Source of the DNA: G963674685 sp963674685
GTDB taxonomy: Bacteria > Lernaellota > Lernaellaia > JACKCT01
Assembly (NCBI GenBank): GCA_963674685.2
Contig: CAXXWT010000009.1
Span: 434,001 to 498,000, forward strand
Direction: 5' to 3'
DNA length: 64,000 bases
The position numbers were made by a program, and so were the translations under genes. Each line of letters starts with the position of its first letter. Position 1 is the first letter of the stretch. Below are positions 28,147 through 35,142 of this stretch, piece after piece. The notes under the pieces are model-generated. The model was not told the origin of the DNA. It was given only the letters and a program-made list of their open reading frames with translations, and did no database searches.

Positions 28147-28285
28147 GCTGATCGGGCGTTGCATCATCGCGGTCATCATGATCCCGGTGGGCGTGTTTCT
28201 GGGTGTTTGCGGTTTTATTCAAAACGCCGCCAGACGCCGCCGATACATGGAAAAGGAAAAGGAAATATTACAGGGCCATAAGTGA
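28139..28285 (+). CDS. Small membrane peptide, 48 residues
   Basis: Starts MSKLIGRCIIAVIMIPVGVF, one membrane helix (about residues 6 to 27), then a strongly basic stretch (ARRRRYMEKEKE) and a hydrophilic end. It overlaps the PP-loop gene by eight bases in another frame and ends 13 bases before the radical SAM start, which is the packing expected of a real operon member. GGTGATGG precedes the ATG. Its function is unknown; with so short a protein, coding status rests on position and composition. Confidence 0.5.
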   Translation: MSKLIGRCIIAVIMIPVGVFLGVCGFIQNAARRRRYMEKEKEILQGHK

Positions 28286-28298
28286 GACGAAGGTCAAA

Positions 28299-29714
28299 TT
28301 GACTTTTCAAATCCCGGATAATCCGCGAATCACGCTGATCAATCCGCCGTATCCCATACCGGTGATGCGCCGGTACGTGGCGTCGTATTTCGCGCCGAAT
28401 TTTCTGTTGCCTCCAACGGACCTTCTGTATGTTTCATCCGCGGTAAAGGAATTTTTGAACGCGCAAACGAATGTGATCGATTGCGTGGCGAGACGATACA
28501 GCGTTGAGGCTGCCGTGCAGGCTGTGCATGAGACAAAAGCCGATTTGGTCTTTTGCCAGTTGGGCTACGCCACGATGGAAAATGATCTGGATTTCGTCGG
28601 CCGTCTCAAAGAGAAAACTGATGTCCCCGTCGTGGCGATGGGGCATTTGCCGACGTATTACCCGAAAGAAATTCTTGAAGGATCGTCCCTGGACGCCGTG
28701 ATACGCGGCGAACCGGAAATCGCTTTTTGCAATTTTATGAAATGCCTGCAGCGCGGCGAAGACGCTTCCACGCTGCCCGGCGTGGCGTATCGGTCGCAGG
28801 CGGGCGTTGTCGTCGGCGCAGCGCCCGAACCCATCGAGGATTTCAACAGTCTGCCCATGCCCGATCACGGCGCGGTCGATCCCGATGATTATTACGAGGT
28901 TCTTATCGGACGGCGCGTGGCGGCGCTGTTTACGGCGCGGGGATGTCCCTACCCATGCACTTTTTGCGTTCGCACTTTCGGAAGGCGGCTGTCGGCGCGC
29001 AGCGCGGAATCGATTATCGATGAACTTCATTTTATCGTTCAGGAAATGCGCGCTTACAATATCCGGTTTTTGGATGACGCATTTTCCATCGATGAAAAAA
29101 AAGTGCTGGAAATCTGCGACGGCCTCGCGCAACTGGGGCCTTTGAAATGGACGGCTCTGGCGAGGCTGGACAACATCACCGCGCAGATGGCCGAAGCCAT
29201 GGCGAAAAGCGGCTGCAAACGCCTGTACGTGGGGATGGAAAGCGCATCGCAAAAAATGCTGGATACGTACCGCAAGAACATGGATTTGAGCGCTATTCAT
29301 CGCGGAATGCGCCGCATCCGGCAGGCGGGCATCGAAACGTCCGCCTTTTTCATTGTGGGCGGCCCGGGCGAAACGAGGCAGGATTTCGAGGCCAGTCTGG
29401 CGCTGGCGAAAAAAAGCGGCGTGGATTACGTCATCGTCACGCGCCTGCAATACTGGCCGGGCACGGAGCTTTTTGAAAAGTACAAAAACGATCTGCACGT
29501 GAGCCTGCTGCCCTTCGCCATCCACCCGAAAGATAAAGAAAAATACGACGGCTACATGGACCTGGAAAGGGAATTCTATCGCCGGTTCTACATGCGCCCC
29601 GGCTATATCATCCGCCGCCTGGGTAAACTCATCCTTCGCCCGAAGGATCTGCTGATAAGCGCCGGGAAACTGCTTAAATTCGTTTTGGGAAAAGGCAAGC
29701 GGGATTTTATTTAG
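28299..29714 (+). CDS. B12-binding-type radical SAM enzyme
   Basis: About 471 residues from a TTG at 28299, five bases after GAAGG; the frame is open from 28203, but the family start is close to ITLINPPY. N-terminal Rossmann-like cobalamin-binding domain (about 10 to 150; it lacks the classic DxHxxG, as many members do). Radical SAM core with the cluster motif ARGCPYPCTFC (CxxxCxxC) at about residue 215, then VGGPGETRQDF. C-terminal tail of about 90 residues. Members catalyse methylations, ring contractions or other radical steps in lipid, hopanoid and natural-product pathways. It is the last gene of the PP-loop/NodU cluster; its stop codon uses the first TAG of the heptamer array. Confidence 0.85.
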   Translation: MTFQIPDNPRITLINPPYPIPVMRRYVASYFAPNFLLPPTDLLYVSSAVKEFLNAQTNVIDCVARRYSVEAAVQAVHETKADLVFCQLGYATMENDLDFVGRLKEKTDVPVVAMGHLPTYYPKEILEGSSLDAVIRGEPEIAFCNFMKCLQRGEDASTLPGVAYRSQAGVVVGAAPEPIEDFNSLPMPDHGAVDPDDYYEVLIGRRVAALFTARGCPYPCTFCVRTFGRRLSARSAESIIDELHFIVQEMRAYNIRFLDDAFSIDEKKVLEICDGLAQLGPLKWTALARLDNITAQMAEAMAKSGCKRLYVGMESASQKMLDTYRKNMDLSAIHRGMRRIRQAGIETSAFFIVGGPGETRQDFEASLALAKKSGVDYVIVTRLQYWPGTELFEKYKNDLHVSLLPFAIHPKDKEKYDGYMDLEREFYRRFYMRPGYIIRRLGKLILRPKDLLISAGKLLKFVLGKGKRDFI

Positions 29715-29746
29715 TGGCTAGTGGTTAGTGGTTAGCGGCTAGTGGC
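29712..29746 (+). repeat. Heptanucleotide tandem array TAGTGGY
   Basis: Five units of seven bases: TAGTGGC, TAGTGGT, TAGTGGT, TAGCGGC, TAGTGGC. The next unit is interrupted by the IS630 element, and a TAGTGCT on its far side (30965) continues the pattern. Confidence 0.85.
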
Positions 29747-29792
29747 TAGTGTCATGTCACACTTGATATGTTATATAAGAATGTGCCATAAT

Positions 29793-29813
29793 GACCTCCT
29801 CGGAAAGGAGGTC
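29793..29813 (+). promoter_or_regulatory. Hairpin that hides the transposase ribosome-binding site
   Basis: GACCTCCT (29793-29800), loop CGGAA, AGGAGGTC (29806-29813): a perfect 8-bp stem. The right arm is the Shine-Dalgarno of the transposase, five bases before its ATG at 29818. When folded it would block translation. Such hairpins are known in other IS elements as a guard against read-through transcripts from the host. Confidence 0.6.
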
Positions 29814-29817
29814 TCGG

Positions 29818-30327
29818 ATGCCGAAGATCAAGTATCGATTTTCTTTGACGGAAGAAGAGCGGGAGGAACTCCAGGCCATTGTATGCCGGGGCAAGCACAA
29901 CACATCGAAAGTCATCAACGCCCTGATTCTGCTGAACTGCGACGAGAAAGAGGAGGAACCGCGAACTCTGAGAGAACAGGACATCGCCGATGTGCTGAAT
30001 ATCAGCCTCATGAAGCTGTATCGCGTCAAAAAACGCTTTGTGGAGGAAGGGCTTCACATGGCCCTGCATGGGCGCAAAGGTCAACAGAGCTATGAAAAAA
30101 AAGCCGACGGCGAATTCGAGGCGCATTTGATCGCCCTCAGTTGCAGCGATCCGCCCCAGGGACACGTTCGGTGGTCGCTTCGACTGTTGGCGGACAAGGT
30201 GGTGGAGTTGCAGTATGTGGACAGCGTGTCGTATGAAACCATTCGCCGCGTGTTAAAAAAAACGAACTTAAGCCTTGGCAAAAGCTCGGGTGGGTCATCC
30301 CGCCGGAGCAGGATGCCGAATTTGTAG
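29818..30327 (+). CDS. IS630 transposase, upstream frame (helix-turn-helix part)
   Basis: From the ATG at 29818 (AAGGAGGT five bases upstream; an earlier ATG at 29791 lies within the hairpin) about 169 residues. It contains the helix-turn-helix region (REQDIADVLNISLMKLYRVK and following) and the winged part up to SYETIRRVLKK. At A8 (30255-30262) the frame must shift by -1 to enter the catalytic frame: the sequence then reads KKNELKPWQKLGWVIPPEQD, which matches the family. Without a shift it ends in about 22 unrelated residues. Programmed -1 frameshifting on A runs is established for IS630 members. Confidence 0.88.
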   Translation: MPKIKYRFSLTEEEREELQAIVCRGKHNTSKVINALILLNCDEKEEEPRTLREQDIADVLNISLMKLYRVKKRFVEEGLHMALHGRKGQQSYEKKADGEFEAHLIALSCSDPPQGHVRWSLRLLADKVVELQYVDSVSYETIRRVLKKTNLSLGKSSGGSSRRSRMPNL

Positions 30328-30332
30328 CCCAG

Positions 30333-30956
30333 ATGGAAAGGGTTTTGGATGTCTACAAAAGGCCTTATGATCCGCGGTTTCCAGTGGTTTGCATGGATGA
30401 ATCGCCGCGCCAGTTGATTGACGAGGTGAAAACCCCCATACCCGGCGCGCCGGGACGGCCGGCTCGTTACGACTATGAATACAAGCGGCAAGGCGTCTGC
30501 AACGTCTTCATGGCCAACGAGCCTTTGGGCGGGAAACGGCTGGTTCAGGTGACGGAAAGAAAAACCAAGAAAGACTGGGCGCTGTTTATCGACCGCATCG
30601 CACGGCGCTATAGAAAGGCGGAGAAGGTCACGTTGGTGATGGATAATCTCAATACGCATAAGCCGGGCTCCTTTTATGAAACGTTTGCGCCGGACCGGGC
30701 TAAAAAGCTTTGGGATCGTTTCGAGTTTGTGTATACGCCCAAACACGGCAGTTGGCTGAATATGGCGGAAGTCGAACTGAATGTTCTGATCAGGCAATGC
30801 CTGAAAAGGCGAATTCCCGATATGGCGTCCGTCGCCGCGGAGGTCGAGGCATGGCAACATCACAGGAATTCGAAAAATGCGACGATTAACTGGCAATTCA
30901 CAACAAAGGACGCAAGGATAAAACTGAGAAGGCTTTATCCAACATTACAGGTGTGA
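30333..30956 (+). CDS. IS630 transposase, downstream frame (DDE catalytic part)
   Basis: 207 residues from the first in-frame ATG, but in the fused product this frame is entered near 30260. The catalytic triad is visible: VVCMDESP (Asp), VMDNLNTHK (Asp) and NMAEVELN (Glu), in a DDE_3 domain. No independent ribosome site is evident, supporting production by frameshifting from the upstream frame. The stop lies nine bases inside the right end of the element. Confidence 0.88.
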   Translation: MERVLDVYKRPYDPRFPVVCMDESPRQLIDEVKTPIPGAPGRPARYDYEYKRQGVCNVFMANEPLGGKRLVQVTERKTKKDWALFIDRIARRYRKAEKVTLVMDNLNTHKPGSFYETFAPDRAKKLWDRFEFVYTPKHGSWLNMAEVELNVLIRQCLKRRIPDMASVAAEVEAWQHHRNSKNATINWQFTTKDARIKLRRLYPTLQV

Positions 30957-31006
30957 CATGACACTAGTGCTGAGATAAACCGAAGGCCGATTGGCGTGGT
31001 TGATTT

Positions 31007-31426
31007 TCAGGTCGCAAACGGATTTTTCGCTTCGACGCCCTCGTAGATTTGCTCGTGGTTCAAATCTTCCGTCCATAAAATCGACGCGCCCATCTTCGAC
31101 GCGGCCCGGACGATCATGGCGTCCCAGAAATTGATTTGATATTTTTGCACAATATCGGCAGCGCGCAATATGTCTTCCAAAACCGGTGTGAAGATTAACC
31201 AACTCCCCAGGGATTCGATAATCATTTGAGCGTTCTTTAAAGCCAATTTCTTTGGTGTTTTTTGTGTTGTGGCGTTGAAAAACTCCATCAACACCTGTGT
31301 GCTGATACATCCTCTGTTTTCAGCAGCCAGATCGGCGAGGATATCTTTGGCCTTCTTGCGCTTTTCTCCGGCGCCTTTATCGAATGCGTAGACCAGAATA
31401 TTCGTATCAACGAATTCAACGCTCAT
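31007..31426 (-). CDS. PIN-domain toxin, VapC-like
   Basis: 139 residues. PIN-fold acidic residues are in place: FVDTNILVYAFD at the N-terminus, STQVLMEFFN (Glu), FWDAMIVRAA (Asp) and TEDLNHEQ (Glu/Asp). VapC proteins are Mg-dependent ribonucleases, usually cutting initiator tRNA or rRNA. The gene overlaps its upstream partner by 11 bases, the usual antitoxin-first arrangement with translational coupling. It lies between the IS element and an octamer array, a typical position for a mobile module. Confidence 0.9.
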   Translation of the reverse strand: MSVEFVDTNILVYAFDKGAGEKRKKAKDILADLAAENRGCISTQVLMEFFNATTQKTPKKLALKNAQMIIESLGSWLIFTPVLEDILRAADIVQKYQINFWDAMIVRAASKMGASILWTEDLNHEQIYEGVEAKNPFAT

Positions 31427-31658
31427 GGAGTTCTTCTCTTGTCCACGTGCGTTTGCCTTTCGTGCCCAAATCGAAGCCTTTATTCAATGAACTGTTGAAC
31501 TGTCGTCGCAATCTTTCATACTCAGGCTCGTGCTTCAACATATTTACGAGATAAGACTGCGCGAGCTTGGAAAAGGAAATTCCTTTTTCCACCGCCATAT
31601 GTCGCATTTGTTGCACAATATCCTTAGGCAGCCTCAGCGTCACATTTTGCATTTCCAT
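31416..31658 (-). CDS. Ribbon-helix-helix antitoxin partner of the PIN toxin
   Basis: 80 residues. The N-terminal NVTLRLPKDIVQQMRHMAVE with ISFSKLAQSYL following is a ribbon-helix-helix (CopG/Arc-like) DNA-binding fold; the C-terminal half, hydrophilic with LGTKGKRTWTREELHER, would wrap the toxin. A strong AAGGAGGT precedes the ATG. The pair would repress its own promoter, which must lie within or beside the octamer repeats just upstream. Confidence 0.85.
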   Translation of the reverse strand: MEMQNVTLRLPKDIVQQMRHMAVEKGISFSKLAQSYLVNMLKHEPEYERLRRQFNSSLNKGFDLGTKGKRTWTREELHER

Positions 31659-31673
31659 GATTGACCTCCTTGC

Positions 31674-31729
31674 ACGGGATCACGGGATTACAGGATTACA
31701 GGAACACTGTATCACAGGATCACGGGATC
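31674..31729 (+). repeat. Octanucleotide tandem array (ACGGGATC type)
   Basis: Seven consecutive 8-base units: ACGGGATC, ACGGGATT, ACAGGATT, ACAGGAAC, ACTGTATC, ACAGGATC, ACGGGATC. It lies between the antitoxin start and tgt, directly in the upstream region of the toxin-antitoxin operon. No spacers, so not a CRISPR array. Confidence 0.85.
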
Positions 31730-31843
31730 ACGAAGAAAATATTTCAGGCGTTGGGTACCCGAAAGGAAAATCCTCTTGCCAATTGGCGGCATCTCCCCTA
31801 AGTATTTGCGCGTTGACCGTAGTCGTATTGTCAGGGCGGGACA

Positions 31844-32968
31844 TTGAGCGGATTTTCATACGAGATAAAAAACCAGGATCCGCAATGCGCGGCAAGGACG
31901 GGCGTATTGCGTACGCCGCATGGCGATGTGCAAACGCCGGTGTTCATGCCCGTGGGCACGCAAGGAACGGTCAAAGCCCTCGGGCCGGATGATCTGCGCA
32001 GCCTGGAATATGAGATAATCCTGGGAAATACGTTTCATCTCTATTTGCGGCCCGGGCACGATCTCATTCGTGATTTCGGCGGCTTGCACAATTTTATTTC
32101 GTGGGACAGGCCGATGTTGACCGATTCCGGCGGTTTCCAGGTCTTTTCGCTGGCCCAGCTTCGAAAGATCACCGAAGAGGGCGTGCGTTTTCAAAGCCCC
32201 ATCGACGGCAGCTATCACAAATTCACGCCGGAATACGCCGTGCAGGTGCAAGAAGCCATCGGCGCCGACATCATCATGACCTTCGACGAGTGCACGCCGT
32301 ACCCGGCCACGCGGGAATACGTGAAAAAGTCCATGGAACTGACCACGCGCTGGGCCGCCCGGTGCCGGGAGGCGAAAACCGACAACGGGCAGGCTCTTTT
32401 CGGCATCGTGCAGGGCGGAATGGAAAAAGACCTGCGTGAGTTCAGCGCGAAACAGATCATCGACATCGGCTTCGACGGCTACGCGGTAGGCGGTTTGTCC
32501 GTCGGGGAAAGCAAAATCCTCATGTGGGAGATCGCCGATCACACGCTGCCGCTGCTGCCCGTCGGGTCACCCCATTACCTCATGGGCGTCGGCACGCCGG
32601 AGGATCTTCTGCGCGGGATCAGGATCGGCGTGGATATGTTCGACTGCGTGATGCCTACGCGAAACGCGCGCAACGGCAACTGCTTCACCAGCCAGGGCAG
32701 GGTGGTTATCAAAAACGCGCAGTATCGGCGGGATGAGGCTCCGCTGGACCCCGAGTGCGAATGCTATACGTGCAAAAACTTCTCGCGGGCCTATTTGCGC
32801 CACCTGTACAGCGCCGGCGAAATCCTGGCGAGCCGCCTTCTGACGATCCACAATCTCGCGTATTTTCAGCGCCTGATTCACGGCGCCCGCAAGGCCATTG
32901 AATCCGGGAGCTTTTTGGAATACTATTCGGCGCTTTCGCAAGGCCGGGGGCTTTCGTTAAGCCCCTAG
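31844..32968 (+). CDS. tgt: tRNA-guanine transglycosylase
   Basis: Exchanges guanine 34 for preQ1 in GUN-anticodon tRNAs on the way to queuosine. TTG start at 31844 gives the family N-terminus (FSYEIKNQDPQCAARTG); 374 residues. DSGGFQVFS at about 93 supplies the substrate-binding Asp, the nucleophile Asp is about 267 in DCVMPTRNARNG, and the zinc site is CECYTC with a later LLTIHN histidine. It leads the tgt-yajC-secD-secF order common in Gram-negative bacteria. Confidence 0.97.
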   Translation: MSGFSYEIKNQDPQCAARTGVLRTPHGDVQTPVFMPVGTQGTVKALGPDDLRSLEYEIILGNTFHLYLRPGHDLIRDFGGLHNFISWDRPMLTDSGGFQVFSLAQLRKITEEGVRFQSPIDGSYHKFTPEYAVQVQEAIGADIIMTFDECTPYPATREYVKKSMELTTRWAARCREAKTDNGQALFGIVQGGMEKDLREFSAKQIIDIGFDGYAVGGLSVGESKILMWEIADHTLPLLPVGSPHYLMGVGTPEDLLRGIRIGVDMFDCVMPTRNARNGNCFTSQGRVVIKNAQYRRDEAPLDPECECYTCKNFSRAYLRHLYSAGEILASRLLTIHNLAYFQRLIHGARKAIESGSFLEYYSALSQGRGLSLSP

Positions 32969-32995
32969 GAGGCCTTAATAATCAAGGAGTTATTT

Positions 32996-33349
32996 ATGTG
33001 GTTCTTGTGCGACATCGCGTACGCGCAGCAAAGCGGCGGCGCCGCTGCGCCCAATAGCGCCGGGCAGATGTTCAACATGATGATGATCGGCCTTTTGATC
33101 GTCGTTTTTTACATGTTTTTCATCCGTCCGCAGAGTAAAAAGACCAAGGAACATCAGAACTTTCTCGGCAATCTGAAACGCGGAGACAAGGTGGTGACGG
33201 GCAGCGGTATTTACGGGACTATCGCTTCCATCGACGACTCCAAGGGAGTCATCATGCTGGAAGTTTCGAAAAGCATGCAGATCAAGATAGTGAAATCCCA
33301 GGTCAGCCACTACCAGAAAACGGATGAGAAGAAAGAGGCTCAATCCTAA
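32996..33349 (+). CDS. yajC: Sec translocon accessory subunit YajC
   Basis: 117 residues with a single membrane helix (about 20 to 42, MMMIGLLIVVFYMFFIRPQ) and a small cytoplasmic domain with RGDKVVTGSGIYGTI. It forms a complex with SecDF. The ribosome site is AAGGAG at 32983. A 182-base gap separates it from secD. Confidence 0.95.
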   Translation: MWFLCDIAYAQQSGGAAAPNSAGQMFNMMMIGLLIVVFYMFFIRPQSKKTKEHQNFLGNLKRGDKVVTGSGIYGTIASIDDSKGVIMLEVSKSMQIKIVKSQVSHYQKTDEKKEAQS

Positions 33350-33387
33350 ATCGAAGGCAGGGCCAAACCATCCGCCGGGGCTTTTTT

Positions 33388-33494
33388 AACCGGCATTTCT
33401 CTATTGAAAAGCCTATGGGAACCAGGGCGTTGCCAAGGAAATTCAATCCGGTTAGTATGCGCGCCGTCGACTTCGGGAATGATGCCGGTTTTTT
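33388..33494 (+). promoter_or_regulatory. Possible secD leader attenuator
   Basis: AACCGGCAT (33388-33396) is perfectly complementary to ATGCCGGTT (33482-33490), which runs into T to 33494, so the pair would form a terminator-like structure with a large loop. Within it a 28-codon ORF (33415-33501, MGTRALPRKF... to FGNDAGFLV) ends across the right arm, so its translation could open or mask the stem. The ribosome site of the ORF is weak. Regulation of SecDF by a leader peptide is a hypothesis only. Confidence 0.28.
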
Positions 33495-33531
33495 AGTTTG
33501 AATCGTCTCCGAAAAATGGAGTGCGTGATCG

Positions 33532-35127
33532 ATGAAGAAGAATTTAACACCCCGCACCATCTTAGTTTTGGGCGTCCTTGCGATCTGCCTGATTTTCCTG
33601 ATCCCCAATTTCCTGGGGCGCGAGGAGATCAAATTGGGGCCCATTCACATGGAATCCATCAACCTCGGCCTGGACTTGAAAGGCGGAATGCATGTCATTC
33701 TGCGTGTGATGACGGGCAAAGCCATTACCGACGAACTCGGCTTGGATGCGCGGAGATTGGAAGAAGTCCTGACGGAAAAGAACGCGGCGCCGACGGAAGC
33801 CGTCGTCAGGGAAGGCCAGGAGATTTTCTTCCAGTTTTCCAGCCCGCAGTCGATGAAACAGGCCAGGGCGTACATCGAGGAACATTGGAAAAGCTATAAT
33901 GTCAGCCAGGGAGGCGGTGATTCTCTGGTTCTGGCGATGGATCCTCAGGAAATATCCTTCTTGAAAAAGAACGCCTTGATGCAGGCCAAGGAAACCATCG
34001 AAAACCGCATCGATGAATTCGCCGTCAAGGAGCCTCAGATCTATACTCAAGGGGCGGATCAGATTGTGGTGCGCCTCCCGGGCGTAGTTGATCCGACGCG
34101 CGCCAAGAGCCTGATCGGCAAGACGGCTGTATTGGAATTCAAGATTGTGGAAGAACCCCAGAAGAACTTTGCTTTAACTGAAGAAAAGTTGCTGGCTCGC
34201 CATGGAGGCCAGGTTCCGGAAGGTTACGCCGTATATCCTTCGACCGGCGAGGGAAGAAGCCCCGCGGGTTTTTATTTGCTGAAAAAGACGCCTGATATGA
34301 CGGGCAAGGATCTCGTCGACGCCCGCCGTTCGGTGGATCAGATGCAAAGCCCTTCGGTCAGTTTTCAGTTTAATTCCGACGCCGCCAGAGTATTCGGCGA
34401 ACTCACGCAGAAGAATATCAGCAAACCGCTGGCCATCGTATTGGACAACAAAGTCATGAGCGCGCCGACGGTTCAGTCCCGCATCACGCGGCACGGCCAG
34501 ATCACCGGCGATTTTACGCTGGAAGAAGCTCTGGATCTGGCCATCGTCCTTCGCGCGGGTTCGCTGCCGGTCCCTGTGGAAATCGAAGAGGAGCGCACCG
34601 TCGGCCCGACGCTGGGCGAGGATTCGATTCGTAAAGGCTATCGTTCCTTCGCCATCGGCGGCCTGCTCGTGATCTTTTTCATGATAATCTATTACAAGCG
34701 CGCGGGCATGATCGCCACGTCGGCGCTGGTGGCCAACATCGTCATGATCATGGGCGGTCTGGCTCTTTTCGGCGCCACGCTGACCTTGCCGGGTATCGCG
34801 GGCATCATCCTGACCATTGGTATGGCGGTGGACGCCAACGTGATTATCAACGAGCGCATTCGCGAGGAACTTCTGACCGGCAAGACGCCGAGGGTGGCCG
34901 TGGAAGCCGGATACGACAAGGCCCTTTCGGCGATTCTGGACGCCAATATTACGACGGCCATCGCCGGTCTCGTGCTTTACCAGTTCGGCACCGGACCGAT
35001 ACGCGGTTTTGCCGTGACTTTGATGATCGGCCTTTGTTCATCGGTGTTTTCCGCGGTGATCGGCACGCGTCTGATCTATGATTACATGTTTCAGCGTCGG
35101 CGCGATGTCAAAACACTCAGCATTTAA
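33532..35127 (+). CDS. secD: Protein translocase subunit SecD
   Basis: Proton-driven RND-type partner of the Sec channel. 531 residues: one N-terminal membrane helix, a large periplasmic part with P1 domain (LGLDLKGGMHVILRV near residue 44), and five C-terminal helices containing AGIILTIGMAVDANVIINERIREE, with the conserved Asp and Asn. It is followed after 15 bases by secF. Confidence 0.97.
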   Translation: MKKNLTPRTILVLGVLAICLIFLIPNFLGREEIKLGPIHMESINLGLDLKGGMHVILRVMTGKAITDELGLDARRLEEVLTEKNAAPTEAVVREGQEIFFQFSSPQSMKQARAYIEEHWKSYNVSQGGGDSLVLAMDPQEISFLKKNALMQAKETIENRIDEFAVKEPQIYTQGADQIVVRLPGVVDPTRAKSLIGKTAVLEFKIVEEPQKNFALTEEKLLARHGGQVPEGYAVYPSTGEGRSPAGFYLLKKTPDMTGKDLVDARRSVDQMQSPSVSFQFNSDAARVFGELTQKNISKPLAIVLDNKVMSAPTVQSRITRHGQITGDFTLEEALDLAIVLRAGSLPVPVEIEEERTVGPTLGEDSIRKGYRSFAIGGLLVIFFMIIYYKRAGMIATSALVANIVMIMGGLALFGATLTLPGIAGIILTIGMAVDANVIINERIREELLTGKTPRVAVEAGYDKALSAILDANITTAIAGLVLYQFGTGPIRGFAVTLMIGLCSSVFSAVIGTRLIYDYMFQRRRDVKTLSI

Positions 35128-35142
35128 TTTAAGGGCGCGACT

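Larger units (their letters stand above)
29749..30964 (+). mobile_element. IS630-family insertion sequence, 1216 bp
   Basis: Terminal inverted repeats begin GTGTCATGTCACAC at 29749; the other end is the reverse complement GTGTGACATGACAC ending at 30964. The first 14 bases match exactly and similarity continues imperfectly to about base 30. The element is flanked by TA on both sides (29747-29748 and 30965-30966), the target duplication of the IS630/Tc1/mariner group. It carries a transposase in two overlapping frames. Ends and catalytic residues look intact, so it may be active. It sits inside the heptamer array. Confidence 0.93.

Noticed and set aside
29712..31729. Heptamer and octamer arrays as CRISPR
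   Set aside because: Units are 7 or 8 bases in direct succession with no spacers and no cas genes nearby.
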